The notes beneath the pieces are model-generated. The model was not told where the DNA came from, did not search any database, and saw only the letters and a program-made list of their open reading frames with translations. The translations under genes were made by a program, and so were the position numbers. Shown here piece after piece: positions 8,442 to 16,779 of a stretch of 64,000 nt of DNA (positions are counted from its first letter, which is position 1; every line of letters begins with the position of its first letter). This stretch comes from Paenarthrobacter sp. A20. Lineage in GTDB: Bacteria > Actinomycetota > Actinomycetes > Actinomycetales > Micrococcaceae. The stretch spans positions 1 to 64,000 of the forward strand of contig NZ_JALJWH010000001.1 of assembly GCF_024168825.1 (NCBI RefSeq), in the 5' to 3' direction.

Positions 8442-9428
8442 ATGACTCCTCCACAGACTGAAAACCGTAAGGGCGGCCGGACCCGGCGCGTCGTCGTCTC
8501 CGCCGTCCTGGCGGTCACTCTCTCTGCCGGGGGTGCCGCAGCCTGGGCCCTGGACCGTTTTGTTATTCCGCACGCACAGATCACCAACGTCTCCGAATAC
8601 GAAGCCAGCCAGGCCGGCACTACGACAAACAGCTCGACCGATGAGACGTCCGCGGACACGTCCGCGAGCGCCGTGGTCACGGATACCTCCTACACCTCCG
8701 GCGATACGGGCGTCACCGTTTCCACGGTGACCACCGGCAGCGGCGACGACACCGTCACTTACTACGTTGCCGACGTCGTGCTTGATGACGCCACCACGCT
8801 GAAGTCGGCGTTCGCTGAGGATACCTACGGCGAAAACATCACGGAGAACACCTCTGCGATCGCCGAAGACCACAACGCTGTCTTCGCCATCAACGGCGAC
8901 TACTACGGCTTCCGGGACACGGGCATCGTGATCCGCAACGGCGTGGTGTACCGGGACGAAGGTGCCCGACAGGGGCTCGCGTTCTACAAGGACGGCACCG
9001 TCAAGGTGTACGACGAAACCACCACCACTGCCGAGCAACTCATAGCCGACGGGGTCTGGAACACGCTCTCCTTCGGGCCGTCGCTGCTGGACAACGGCGA
9101 GATCGCTTCTGGCATCGAGGACGTGGAGGTGGATACCAACTTCGGCAACCACTCCATCCAGGGCGAGCAGCCACGCACCGCCGTGGGCGTCATCGACGAC
9201 AACCACCTGGTGTTCGTGGTGGTCGATGGCCGCAGCCCGGGCTACTCCGCCGGTGTCACCATGACCGGCCTCGCGCAGATCATGAAGGACCTGGGCGCCA
9301 CCACCGCGTACAACATCGACGGCGGCGGCTCCTCCACCATGTACTTCAACGGCTCGCTGGTGAACAACCCGCTCGGTGAGAACAAAGAGCGCGGCACCTC
9401 CGACATCCTCTACATCGCCCAGTCATGA
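8442..9428 (+). CDS. Membrane-anchored phosphodiester glycosidase (NAGPA-like) family protein
   Basis: 328 aa. An N-terminal basic stretch and one membrane segment (about residues 17-38) anchor the protein outside the cell, followed by a Ser/Thr-rich linker (about 50-75). The rest matches the phosphodiester glycosidase/exopolysaccharide family (NAGPA, DUF2233): AINGDYYGFRDTGIVIRNG, GEQPRTAVGVIDD, and the C-terminal signature NIDGGGSSTMYFNG. Members hydrolyse sugar-phosphodiester bonds or act in exopolysaccharide pathways. First gene of a five-gene operon: its stop overlaps the next start (ATGA at 9425). The substrate is unknown; a polymer made with the downstream GT2-GtrA protein is plausible. 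Confidence 0.82.
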   Translation: MTPPQTENRKGGRTRRVVVSAVLAVTLSAGGAAAWALDRFVIPHAQITNVSEYEASQAGTTTNSSTDETSADTSASAVVTDTSYTSGDTGVTVSTVTTGSGDDTVTYYVADVVLDDATTLKSAFAEDTYGENITENTSAIAEDHNAVFAINGDYYGFRDTGIVIRNGVVYRDEGARQGLAFYKDGTVKVYDETTTTAEQLIADGVWNTLSFGPSLLDNGEIASGIEDVEVDTNFGNHSIQGEQPRTAVGVIDDNHLVFVVVDGRSPGYSAGVTMTGLAQIMKDLGATTAYNIDGGGSSTMYFNGSLVNNPLGENKERGTSDILYIAQS

Positions 9429-10588
9429 TCATCCTGATACCGGCCTACGAACCGGACCACCAGCTCATCAACCTCGTCCAAAAGCTCCAGGAAGCGGACC
9501 CGTGGCTGACCATCGTGGTGGTGGACGATGGCTCCGGACAGGACTTCCAGGACACGTTCGACGCCGCCGCCCGGCTGGGGTGCCATGTGCTCAGTTACGC
9601 CGTGAACGGCGGCAAGGGCCATGCGCTCAAGAGCGGTTTCGCCTTCATCGCGGAGCGCTTCCCGGGCCACGACGTTGTATGTGCCGACAGCGACGGACAA
9701 CACGGGGTGGCCGATATCCTGGCCGTTGCCGACCGTGTCCGCCACGTCACGGCATCGATGGTCCTTGGCTGCCGGAACTTCAGCGGTGATGTGCCGGCCC
9801 GCAGCAAGTTTGGCAACACGGTGACCCGGGGGCTGTTCAGGCTCGCGACGGGTCAACGGATCACAGATACGCAAACCGGGCTCCGGGGCTACCGGGCTGA
9901 CATGCTCCCGTGGCTTGTCTCGGTCCGCGGCCAGCGGTACGAGTACGAACTCAATCTGCTGCTCGAGGCTCAACAGGCCGGCTACGGCATCGACAGCGTG
10001 GAAATAGCCACGGTCTATCTGGACCACAACTCGGGATCGCACTTCAGGCCTGTGGCTGACTCGATCAGGATCTATGCGCCGTTGCTGAAGTTCCTCGGCT
10101 CGTCGCTGTCCGCGTTCGCGGTGGACCTGGCAATGTTCGTCATCCTCAGTGCCTTCACGGATTCGCTCCTGGTGGCGGTGGTGGGAGCCCGACTGGTCAG
10201 TGCCTCGGTGAATTTCATGGTCAACCGCCGGGTGGTGTTTGAGCACGGCAAGGACACCTCGCTCCGCGCCGCGGCTACGGGCTATGTGGCCTTGGTGATT
10301 GTCCTGCTGGCCGCCAACTACACCGCCATCTGGGCCCTCACCTCCATCTCGATTCCGGACCTGCCCGCCAAGATCCTCACGGAGGCCGCGCTGCTGTTTG
10401 TCAGCTATGCCGTGCAGCAGCGCTTCCTGTTCGTCCGCAAGTCCCGCGCCTCCGTAACGGCACGGGCCGTTCAGTCGGAGCCAGCCGCCCCTGAAACACA
10501 TATCCCAGCCTTGGTCCCGGCACAGTTTCAGCACAGCATGACCGGGAAAAGTGGAAACCAATCCCCCAAGAGATTCCGGAGTAACTGA
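9425..10588 (+). CDS. GT2 glycosyltransferase fused to GtrA-like membrane domain
   Basis: 387 aa. Residues about 1-220 are a family 2 glycosyltransferase of the polyprenyl-phosphate sugar synthase type (IPAYEPD, VVDDGSG, the DXD-like CADSDGQHG). Residues about 225-345 are a GtrA domain with four membrane spans (FLGSSLSAFAVDLAMFVIL, FMVNRRVVFEHG, then two more). The fusion suggests synthesis of a lipid-phosphate-linked sugar and its transfer across the membrane. It overlaps its neighbours by 4 bases upstream and 1 base downstream (TGATG at 10586-10590), so translation is coupled. Within this operon it would supply a sugar for a cell-surface glycan; the sugar is not predictable. Confidence 0.88.
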   Translation: MIILIPAYEPDHQLINLVQKLQEADPWLTIVVVDDGSGQDFQDTFDAAARLGCHVLSYAVNGGKGHALKSGFAFIAERFPGHDVVCADSDGQHGVADILAVADRVRHVTASMVLGCRNFSGDVPARSKFGNTVTRGLFRLATGQRITDTQTGLRGYRADMLPWLVSVRGQRYEYELNLLLEAQQAGYGIDSVEIATVYLDHNSGSHFRPVADSIRIYAPLLKFLGSSLSAFAVDLAMFVILSAFTDSLLVAVVGARLVSASVNFMVNRRVVFEHGKDTSLRAAATGYVALVIVLLAANYTAIWALTSISIPDLPAKILTEAALLFVSYAVQQRFLFVRKSRASVTARAVQSEPAAPETHIPALVPAQFQHSMTGKSGNQSPKRFRSN

Positions 10589-11277
10589 TGAACACCATCA
10601 TCCTCATCGCGGCAGACCTGGCCGCCATCACCATTTTGACGCTCGCCCTCTACCTCCGCCGGCACAGGCGTCGTGACTTGGTAGTTTCCTACCTCGGCAT
10701 GAACGTCGGCGTCCTGGCAGTGGCAACGGCGTTGTCGGGTTCGGCCGCAGGGGTTGGCTTGGGACTTGGCTTGTTCGGTGTTCTCTCCATCATCCGGCTC
10801 CGTTCCACGGAACTCGCCCAGCACGAGGTGGCCTACTACTTCTCCGCTCTGGCACTGGGCTTGATCGCCGGCATCGGGGTGGAGCCGCTCTGGCTGACCC
10901 TGGCCCTCATGGCGCTGGTCCTCTTGGTGATGTTCGTCGGCGATAACCCACGGGTCCTCCCTGCCTACCGCCACCAGACCGTGGTCCTGGACCGTGCCAT
11001 CAACAACGAACCAGAGCTTTACGCCCGGCTGGAGGAAGTCCTCAACGGTACGGTCCACTCGGCCACCATCCAGGAGCTGGACATGGTCAACGACAAGACG
11101 ATCGTGGACGTCCGGTACGCTGTCCGCGCGCAGCAGCAGCCGCGACACGCAGAGCTTGGCTTCAACCAGCCCGCAGGCGCACTCTCCCCTGCACCCCAGG
11201 AACTGCCGGCACAGTCCACGCAGGAGCAGGCAACGCACGCCCAGCCGTCCGTGCCCACCTCGGCAGGTGTAGCGTGA
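10588..11277 (+). CDS. DUF4956 family membrane protein
   Basis: 229 aa. The first 125 residues contain three to four membrane segments (IILIAADLAAITILTLALYL, VAYYFSALALGLIAG, LWLTLALMALVLLVMFVG) around the conserved loop GLFGVLSIIRLRSTEL, which identifies DUF4956. The C-terminal part (about 130-229) is soluble, ending in a Pro/Gln-rich tail. DUF4956 genes are known to sit beside VTC-domain genes and CotH-type spore-coat kinases in many bacteria; the biochemical function is not established. Here it is translationally coupled to the GT2-GtrA gene and to the VTC gene (GTGA overlap at 11274). Confidence 0.85.
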   Translation: MNTIILIAADLAAITILTLALYLRRHRRRDLVVSYLGMNVGVLAVATALSGSAAGVGLGLGLFGVLSIIRLRSTELAQHEVAYYFSALALGLIAGIGVEPLWLTLALMALVLLVMFVGDNPRVLPAYRHQTVVLDRAINNEPELYARLEEVLNGTVHSATIQELDMVNDKTIVDVRYAVRAQQQPRHAELGFNQPAGALSPAPQELPAQSTQEQATHAQPSVPTSAGVA

Positions 11278-12062
11278 GCCGCGTCGACGCCCAACCGATC
11301 ATGCCGCAGCTGGGCGACCTGCCCGCCGTCGGACTTGAAGAACTCACCACGGAAGCCGCGCTGCTGACCCGGGTCGACCGAAAGTATCTGGTTCCGTCGG
11401 CGACTGCCCGCAAGATCCTCAGCACGTTCAGCGCTGAAGCCCGCGTCCTGGAAATGGACGGGAAGCGGACCTTCGACTACGACTCCGTGTACTTCGACAC
11501 CCCCGGGTTGGACAGCTACATGCTGGCCGCCCATGGACGCCGCCGGCGGTTCAAGATCCGAACGCGGACCTATGTGGACAGCGCCGTCAGCTTCCTGGAG
11601 GTCAAGACCGAAGGCGCCCGGGAGGCAACGGTCAAGGAACGGATCCCCTATGAGTTGTCCGACCGGGACCGGTTGACCGAGGAAGGCCTGGCCTACATCA
11701 ATGAAACCTTGGCAGCCACGATTGGCAATGTCAGGTTCGGACCGCTGGAGCCAGTCCTGTCCACGCGATACGACCGCACCACCTTGTTCCTTCCCGAATC
11801 AGGAAGCCGCGCGACCATCGATACCGACGTCACCTGGCAAAGCCCCGACGGCCACCCATGGATGTTGGACGACGCCGTAGTGGTGGAGACGAAGTCCGGC
11901 TCCGCCCCTGGCCCTTTAGACCGGCACTTGTGGGCACACGGCGTCCGGCCGTGCCGCATCTCGAAGTTCGCCACCGGCATGGCTGCACTCCATCCCGAGC
12001 TGCCGGCCAACCGCTGGAACCAAACCCTCCGGCGCCGGATGCCCCTGCGCCCCCTCCACTGA
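11274..12062 (+). CDS. VTC domain-containing protein
   Basis: 262 aa, GTG start overlapping the previous stop. This is a VTC domain of the triphosphate tunnel (CYTH-like) superfamily, the fold of the yeast vacuolar polyphosphate polymerase. Tunnel residues expected for phosphate and metal binding are present: RVDRKYLVP, FKIRTRTY, FLEVKTEG, VKERIPY and the late acidic strand VVVETKSG. Bacterial VTC proteins next to DUF4956 are uncharacterised; they may polymerise phosphate or bind a phosphorylated partner. No membrane segment is seen, so the DUF4956 protein is the likely membrane partner. Confidence 0.85.
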   Translation: MSRVDAQPIMPQLGDLPAVGLEELTTEAALLTRVDRKYLVPSATARKILSTFSAEARVLEMDGKRTFDYDSVYFDTPGLDSYMLAAHGRRRRFKIRTRTYVDSAVSFLEVKTEGAREATVKERIPYELSDRDRLTEEGLAYINETLAATIGNVRFGPLEPVLSTRYDRTTLFLPESGSRATIDTDVTWQSPDGHPWMLDDAVVVETKSGSAPGPLDRHLWAHGVRPCRISKFATGMAALHPELPANRWNQTLRRRMPLRPLH

Positions 12063-12092
12063 TTTTCCCTCCACAGACTTAGGAATCCCACT

Positions 12093-13676
12093 ATGCGCTC
12101 CTTCCGCACGTCCCTTTCCGTTGCCGCAGTCGCCTTGGCCATATCGTTGGCCGGCTGCTCCACGGCCGCCACCAACTCGACGTCCACCGGCATCACAGGC
12201 ACGTCCACCACGACAACCACCACCCAGCAGGCAGTCACCGCAGCCACCATCGAAGAGGACACCCACTACGACAGCGACGACCTCACGTGGGACGCCGCAA
12301 CGGAAGTGGCCATCAGCCTGGCCGACGGCGGCAGCAAAGTGACGTCGTCGTCCTCCACCGGCGTGGCGGTGGACGGCAACACCGTGACCATCAGCGCGGC
12401 CGGAACCTACCGCCTCAGCGGCTCGCTCAGCGACGGCCACATCGTGGTGGCCGCGGGAGAGGAAGATACGGTGCGGATCATTCTGGACGGCGTGGAACTG
12501 GGCAACTCCGCAGGTTCGCCTTTTGTAGTGCAGAGCGCGGACGAAGCAATCGTGTACTTGGAAGACGGCAGCACCAACACGTTGACCGATGCCACCACCT
12601 ACGCCGACCAGGGCGAAGACGCCCCCAACGCGGCGCTCTATTCCACGGCCGACCTGACCATTGCCGGCACAGGATCCCTCACCGTCAACGGAAAATCCAA
12701 CGACGGCATTGTCTCCAAGGACGGCCTGGTGCTGGCCGCCGGGAAAGTCACCGTTGACGCCGTGGACGACGGAATCCGCGGCAAGGACTACACGGTCCTG
12801 CTTGACGGCGCCTATCAGGTGACCGCCGGCGGGGACGGGGTGAAGGCGGACAACGACACGGACGAAGGCCGCGGTTGGCTGCTGGTGAGCGGTGGTTCCT
12901 TGACCGTCAACGCAGGCGACGACGGCGTGAAGGCCTTCAACACCCTGACCGTTTCCGGCGGTACCGTCACCGTGGCCGAATCCGAGGAAGGCTTGGAGGC
13001 GCAGCACATTTCCATCACCGGCGGCGACGTCACCGTCACAGCGAACGACGACGGCGTGAACGCCTCGGGCGGTTCGTCCACCAGTACCGATGGCGGCGCC
13101 GCGGCTGGTGGCGGCGGTCCCATGGGCGGCGGCGAGATGGCGGCCGGTGACTACACAGTGGACGTGTCCGGTGGAACGCTGACCATCAATTCCGAGGGCG
13201 ATGGTTTGGACTCCAACGGCAGTGCCACCATTTCGGGCGGAACGGTGGTGGTCAATGGCCCCACCAAGGAAGGCAACGGCGCCTTGGACGTGAACGGCGA
13301 GCTGGTAGTCAGCGGCGGAACCGTGGCCGCAGCAGGCAGCGCGGGCATGGCGGTCACTCCGGGGACCTCGTCCACGCAGTCGGGCGTGCAACTGACCTTC
13401 AACTCCTCGGTATCGGCAGGCACTCCGGTGCACATTGTTGATTCCTCCGGCGCCGTAGTTGCCACTTTCGTCACCACCAAGACCATCGCGTCACTGGTGT
13501 ACTCCTCCTCTGCCATCACCGATGGCGAAACGTACACGGTATATACGGGTGGCAGTGCCGATGCGAAGGCCGGTTTGACCACAGGATCCATCGACGGAGC
13601 CGAAGACCAGGGCACCGTAACGGCTGGTCAGTACACCCAGGCACAGGGCCCGGGCGGTGGCGGCGGCCGCTGGTAG
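12093..13676 (+). CDS. Carbohydrate-binding beta-helix lipoprotein (Cthe_2159/DUF4353-like)
   Basis: 527 aa surface lipoprotein. The signal ends in LAGC with Cys22 as the lipidated residue. After a Thr-rich linker comes a long right-handed beta-helix built of repeated Asp/Gly turns (GNTVTISAAGTYRLSGSL, KVTVDAVDDGIRGKD, TVNAGDDGVKAFNTLTVSGG, VTANDDGVNASGG, INSEGDGLDSNGSATISGG). This is the pattern of Cthe_2159-type proteins, which bind acidic carbohydrates such as polygalacturonate with calcium. A Gly-rich insert (about residues 335-350) and a C-terminal PGGGGGRW tail are present. Last gene of the operon and followed by a hairpin; probably the surface-exposed polymer-binding part of the system. 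Confidence 0.85.
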   Translation: MRSFRTSLSVAAVALAISLAGCSTAATNSTSTGITGTSTTTTTTQQAVTAATIEEDTHYDSDDLTWDAATEVAISLADGGSKVTSSSSTGVAVDGNTVTISAAGTYRLSGSLSDGHIVVAAGEEDTVRIILDGVELGNSAGSPFVVQSADEAIVYLEDGSTNTLTDATTYADQGEDAPNAALYSTADLTIAGTGSLTVNGKSNDGIVSKDGLVLAAGKVTVDAVDDGIRGKDYTVLLDGAYQVTAGGDGVKADNDTDEGRGWLLVSGGSLTVNAGDDGVKAFNTLTVSGGTVTVAESEEGLEAQHISITGGDVTVTANDDGVNASGGSSTSTDGGAAAGGGGPMGGGEMAAGDYTVDVSGGTLTINSEGDGLDSNGSATISGGTVVVNGPTKEGNGALDVNGELVVSGGTVAAAGSAGMAVTPGTSSTQSGVQLTFNSSVSAGTPVHIVDSSGAVVATFVTTKTIASLVYSSSAITDGETYTVYTGGSADAKAGLTTGSIDGAEDQGTVTAGQYTQAQGPGGGGGRW

Positions 13677-13684
13677 GTCCGGTG

Positions 13685-13712
13685 GGCGGGGCGGAGCGCG
13701 ATCAGCCCCGCC
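13685..13712 (+). terminator. Hairpin after the envelope operon
   Basis: GGCGGGGC (13685-13692) pairs with GCCCCGCC (13705-13712), loop of 12. Eight bp GC-only stem right after the last stop codon; no clear T tract. Confidence 0.55.
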
Positions 13713-13785
13713 GTCGGGCGCTGCTGTGTCCCCCCGCACGAAGGTGGCCACCCCTGCAAGCCTCCCCCGCAAACTTGATGCGAAC

Positions 13786-13814
13786 TTGAGCCAATCGAAA
13801 AGGTTCCTTGATAT
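13786..13814 (+). promoter_or_regulatory. Candidate -35/-10 promoter
   Basis: TTGAGC (13786-13791), 17-base spacer, TGATAT (13809-13814). This is a good housekeeping-type spacing and lies 93 bp upstream of the orphan HATPase gene, indicating the gene is transcribed on its own. Confidence 0.45.
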
Positions 13815-13906
13815 AGCGGCGCCACGCTGGAATCAGTCGAAGCACCAATACCGAGGGGTTTCGGCAACGAATCTCAAGTATGAAAGACATCGATGTGGGG
13901 GACGCA

Positions 13907-14380
13907 ATGGAGCAGTCATCAGCACTAACCGAGGTGGTGTCCATCAAGGGCATCATCCAGGACCAGCACCCCGTGGACTTCTACGCATTGGGCGTCGCAG
14001 GATGCATCGACCGGCTCGCTGCACCGCTCCGCCTCAACGGAGTGAAGGTGCAATGGCACACCCCGCATCACGGCATCGAAATCTCATCCTCAGCCGCCGC
14101 GCTCCTGTATCACGTGGCGCAGGAGACCTTCAGCAACACCCTCAACTACGCCAACGCGAGCGAGCTCACTGTGCGCCTCAACGCCGTCTACCACGGCATC
14201 CAGCTCACCATCACGGACGACGGCAGCGGTTTTGAAATCCACGCCGCGCCCAGTGGCCGGCGGCACGGGTTTGGGCTGTTGCTGATGTCCATCGCAGTGC
14301 ACGACGCCGGCGGGACAGTCGACATCGACTCTGCAGTCGGGCGGGGCACCAGCGTGAGGGTGACACTACCGCTGGATTGA
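13907..14380 (+). CDS. Stand-alone HATPase domain, NarL-type sensor kinase remnant or adaptor
   Basis: 157 aa from the ATG at 13907 (GGGG six bases upstream); an ATG at 13880 is also in frame but lacks a ribosome site. The protein is only the ATP-binding domain of a NarX/LiaS-type histidine kinase: N box HVAQETFSNTLNYA, G1 box DDGSGFE, G2 box HGFGLLLMSI, and the closing strand GRGTSVRVTLPL. The first 40 residues match the linker that follows the phospho-acceptor helix; the His-containing helix, sensor and membrane segments are absent, and no response regulator gene adjoins. It could be a truncated kinase, but intact ATP-box residues and its own promoter suggest a retained function. Confidence 0.75.
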   Translation: MEQSSALTEVVSIKGIIQDQHPVDFYALGVAGCIDRLAAPLRLNGVKVQWHTPHHGIEISSSAAALLYHVAQETFSNTLNYANASELTVRLNAVYHGIQLTITDDGSGFEIHAAPSGRRHGFGLLLMSIAVHDAGGTVDIDSAVGRGTSVRVTLPLD

Positions 14381-14486
14381 GTCCGATTTGGGACCTGATT
14401 TGGGCTCCCAAGCATGGCCCAAGCGCGTTGCCGGACGTATTCTGTAGCTACTTTTCAGCCTGACATCCCGACGGAATGGCACGAAA

Positions 14487-16682
14487 ATGGCGCAGAACAA
14501 GGGTCCCAAGCTCGGTCTCGGCAAGGTCCTCCTCAGGGTCTTCGGGTACTTCTTCATCAGCATTCTTTGCGGCGTGCTGATCTCCGGCCTGGTGGTGCCT
14601 GTCGTTGCTTTCACCAGCACCACTGTGGGCGGGTCGATCGGATTCTACGAGAGCCTGCCAAGCCAGCTGAACGTCGATTCGCCGTCGCTCTCCAGCACCG
14701 TGGTCACAGCGGACGGCCAGCACATCGCCACGTTTTACGCTGAGAACCGGGTAAAAGTTCCCCTTGATCAGATGTCTCCCTTCATCCGCGAGGCAATTGT
14801 CGCCATCGAAGACAACCGTTTCTATGACCATGCCGGTGTGGATGCGCAGGGCATTATCCGAGCGCTGAGCTCCAATCTGACCAAGGGAACCAGGCAAGGT
14901 GCCTCCACGCTGACACAGCAATACGTCACCAACGTGCTCAACGAATCGCGTCTGTCCGAGGGACGCCCTGAGGATGTGGTGCTCAGCGGCCAGAAGACCA
15001 TGGGAGATAAGCTTCGCGAGGTCAAACTCGCACTGGAACTGGAGAAGCGGTTCAGCAAGGACCAGATCCTTGAGGGGTACCTGAATATTGTTTTCTTCAA
15101 CCGGGACGCCTACGGCATTGAAGCGGCCTCCCGTTACTTCTTCAGCACGTCCGCAAAGGACCTGACCCTGCCGCAGGCCGCGCTCCTTGCCGGGCTGGTC
15201 AACGGGCCAAGCATCTACGACCCCACCGTTGACCCGGATGCGGCGTTGAACCGGCGCAACCTCGTCCTGGACCGGATGCTGGAGCAAGGCAAGATCACGG
15301 CGGTGGACCACGGTGTTGCGGTGGCCAGTCCTGTGGAGCTCAACATCACGCCTTCCTTGCAGGGTTGCGCGGGCGCGTCGATTGCCACCTACTTCTGCGA
15401 CTATGTCTCCCACCTCATCCTCAATGACGAGACTTACGGTTCAACGGTCAATGAACGCGAGCGGTTGCTGTATCGCGGCGGACTCACCATCACCACCACT
15501 TTGGACAGCAGGCTCCAAGCCGCCGCGCAAGCTCAAGTGGACGCCTCCGCGGGCGACAATCCGGACAAGTGGGGCGCCGCCATGACGACTGTGCAGCCCG
15601 GCACCGGAAAGATCCTGGCGATGGCCCAGAACACGGTCTTCGTTCCACAAGAAGGAAAATACGATACCCAGCTGAACTTCAACGTGGATGCAAAGGACGG
15701 GAACGGCTACGACCTCAACGGCGCCGGAGGCTTCCAGCCAGGATCCACCATGAAGCCGTTCATCTATGCCGAGTGGCTCAACGAAGGCAAGAACCCAACC
15801 GCTGTCGTTGACGCTTCCCGCAGGGTTTACCCGGTAGGTTTCCCCTGGCGTTCCAGCTGCGGCAGGGTTTTGGGCGGTTACAGCAGCGCCCAGAAGGCCC
15901 AGAATCTCGGCGCAGACGATGACCTGCAGAACAACGATGCTGGCTACTACCGCCCGATGCCCATCAACTACGGCCTGTACAACTCCATCAACACCGCCAC
16001 GTTCGCCACGGCCGCCCAGTTGGACTTCTGCGGCATCCAGAAAATGGTGGACACTGTCGGCCTGCACAGCGGGCTCGACAATGCTCCCGTGAACATGCAC
16101 CAGATCGGCAACCTGCTGGGTTCCATCGGGGTTGCGCCGCTCGTCCTCGCGAGCGCCTACGCAACGTTCGCCAACGACGGGACCTACTGCGCACCCATCG
16201 CCATTACCGGGATCAGCGATGCCCAGGGCCGCCAGTTCGAAGCCCAGGCGCCCGAATGCCGTGAGGCCGTGAAACCGGCGGTGGCCAGGGGCGTCAATGC
16301 CGTTTTGCAGGACGTACTGAAGATGGGTTCCGGTGTGTGGATTGAGCCCAAGGTCCACACCAGGGTTCCCGTTGCCGCCAAGACCGGCACGTCCAACAAC
16401 AACGGAGCCACGTGGGTGGCCGGCTACACCACCACCCTTGCAACGGCATCGTTCTTCGGGGATACGACGGCGGGGCAACAGCGTGCGGGACAAAACGTCA
16501 CCATCAACGGCAGGTTCTACAAGTCCTTGGACGGTTACATGATCGCGGGCCCCCAGTGGGCGAACTACATGGTGGAAGCCACGGCCCTGTACCCGAGCGG
16601 GCCCTTCGCGGCGCCCGCTCCCCCGCCGGCGCCCGCGCCCGTCACCACGGTGCCCGCCGTCCCGCGCCTGACGGGACGGTAG
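14487..16682 (+). CDS. Class A penicillin-binding protein (bifunctional PG synthase)
   Basis: Peptidoglycan glycosyltransferase/transpeptidase, 731 aa. A membrane anchor (about 18-42) precedes the GT51 domain with catalytic Glu108 in EDNRFYDHAG, then GASTLTQQYVTN and REVKLALELEKRFSKDQILE. The transpeptidase domain has SXXK at Ser420 (GSTMKPF), SXN at Ser500 (NSIN) and KTG at Lys632 (AKTGTSNN). A short Pro/Ala-rich tail follows. Length and domain order are those of actinobacterial PonA-like enzymes. It acts outside the membrane in cell-wall growth and should be a beta-lactam target. It appears monocistronic. Confidence 0.95.
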   Translation: MAQNKGPKLGLGKVLLRVFGYFFISILCGVLISGLVVPVVAFTSTTVGGSIGFYESLPSQLNVDSPSLSSTVVTADGQHIATFYAENRVKVPLDQMSPFIREAIVAIEDNRFYDHAGVDAQGIIRALSSNLTKGTRQGASTLTQQYVTNVLNESRLSEGRPEDVVLSGQKTMGDKLREVKLALELEKRFSKDQILEGYLNIVFFNRDAYGIEAASRYFFSTSAKDLTLPQAALLAGLVNGPSIYDPTVDPDAALNRRNLVLDRMLEQGKITAVDHGVAVASPVELNITPSLQGCAGASIATYFCDYVSHLILNDETYGSTVNERERLLYRGGLTITTTLDSRLQAAAQAQVDASAGDNPDKWGAAMTTVQPGTGKILAMAQNTVFVPQEGKYDTQLNFNVDAKDGNGYDLNGAGGFQPGSTMKPFIYAEWLNEGKNPTAVVDASRRVYPVGFPWRSSCGRVLGGYSSAQKAQNLGADDDLQNNDAGYYRPMPINYGLYNSINTATFATAAQLDFCGIQKMVDTVGLHSGLDNAPVNMHQIGNLLGSIGVAPLVLASAYATFANDGTYCAPIAITGISDAQGRQFEAQAPECREAVKPAVARGVNAVLQDVLKMGSGVWIEPKVHTRVPVAAKTGTSNNNGATWVAGYTTTLATASFFGDTTAGQQRAGQNVTINGRFYKSLDGYMIAGPQWANYMVEATALYPSGPFAAPAPPPAPAPVTTVPAVPRLTGR

Positions 16683-16779
16683 CGCGAGCCCTGCGTTGCG
16701 CGGGGCCCACTCCACACGCAAATGGCTCAGGTAGACTTCGCGTGGGCCACGGCGGCCACATAATCCATGGGGGTAGACG

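Noticed and set aside
11916..13433. Minus-strand open frame of 505 codons opposite the beta-helix lipoprotein
   Set aside because: Gly/His/Val-rich shadow produced by the repetitive coding strand; no domain and no ribosome site.
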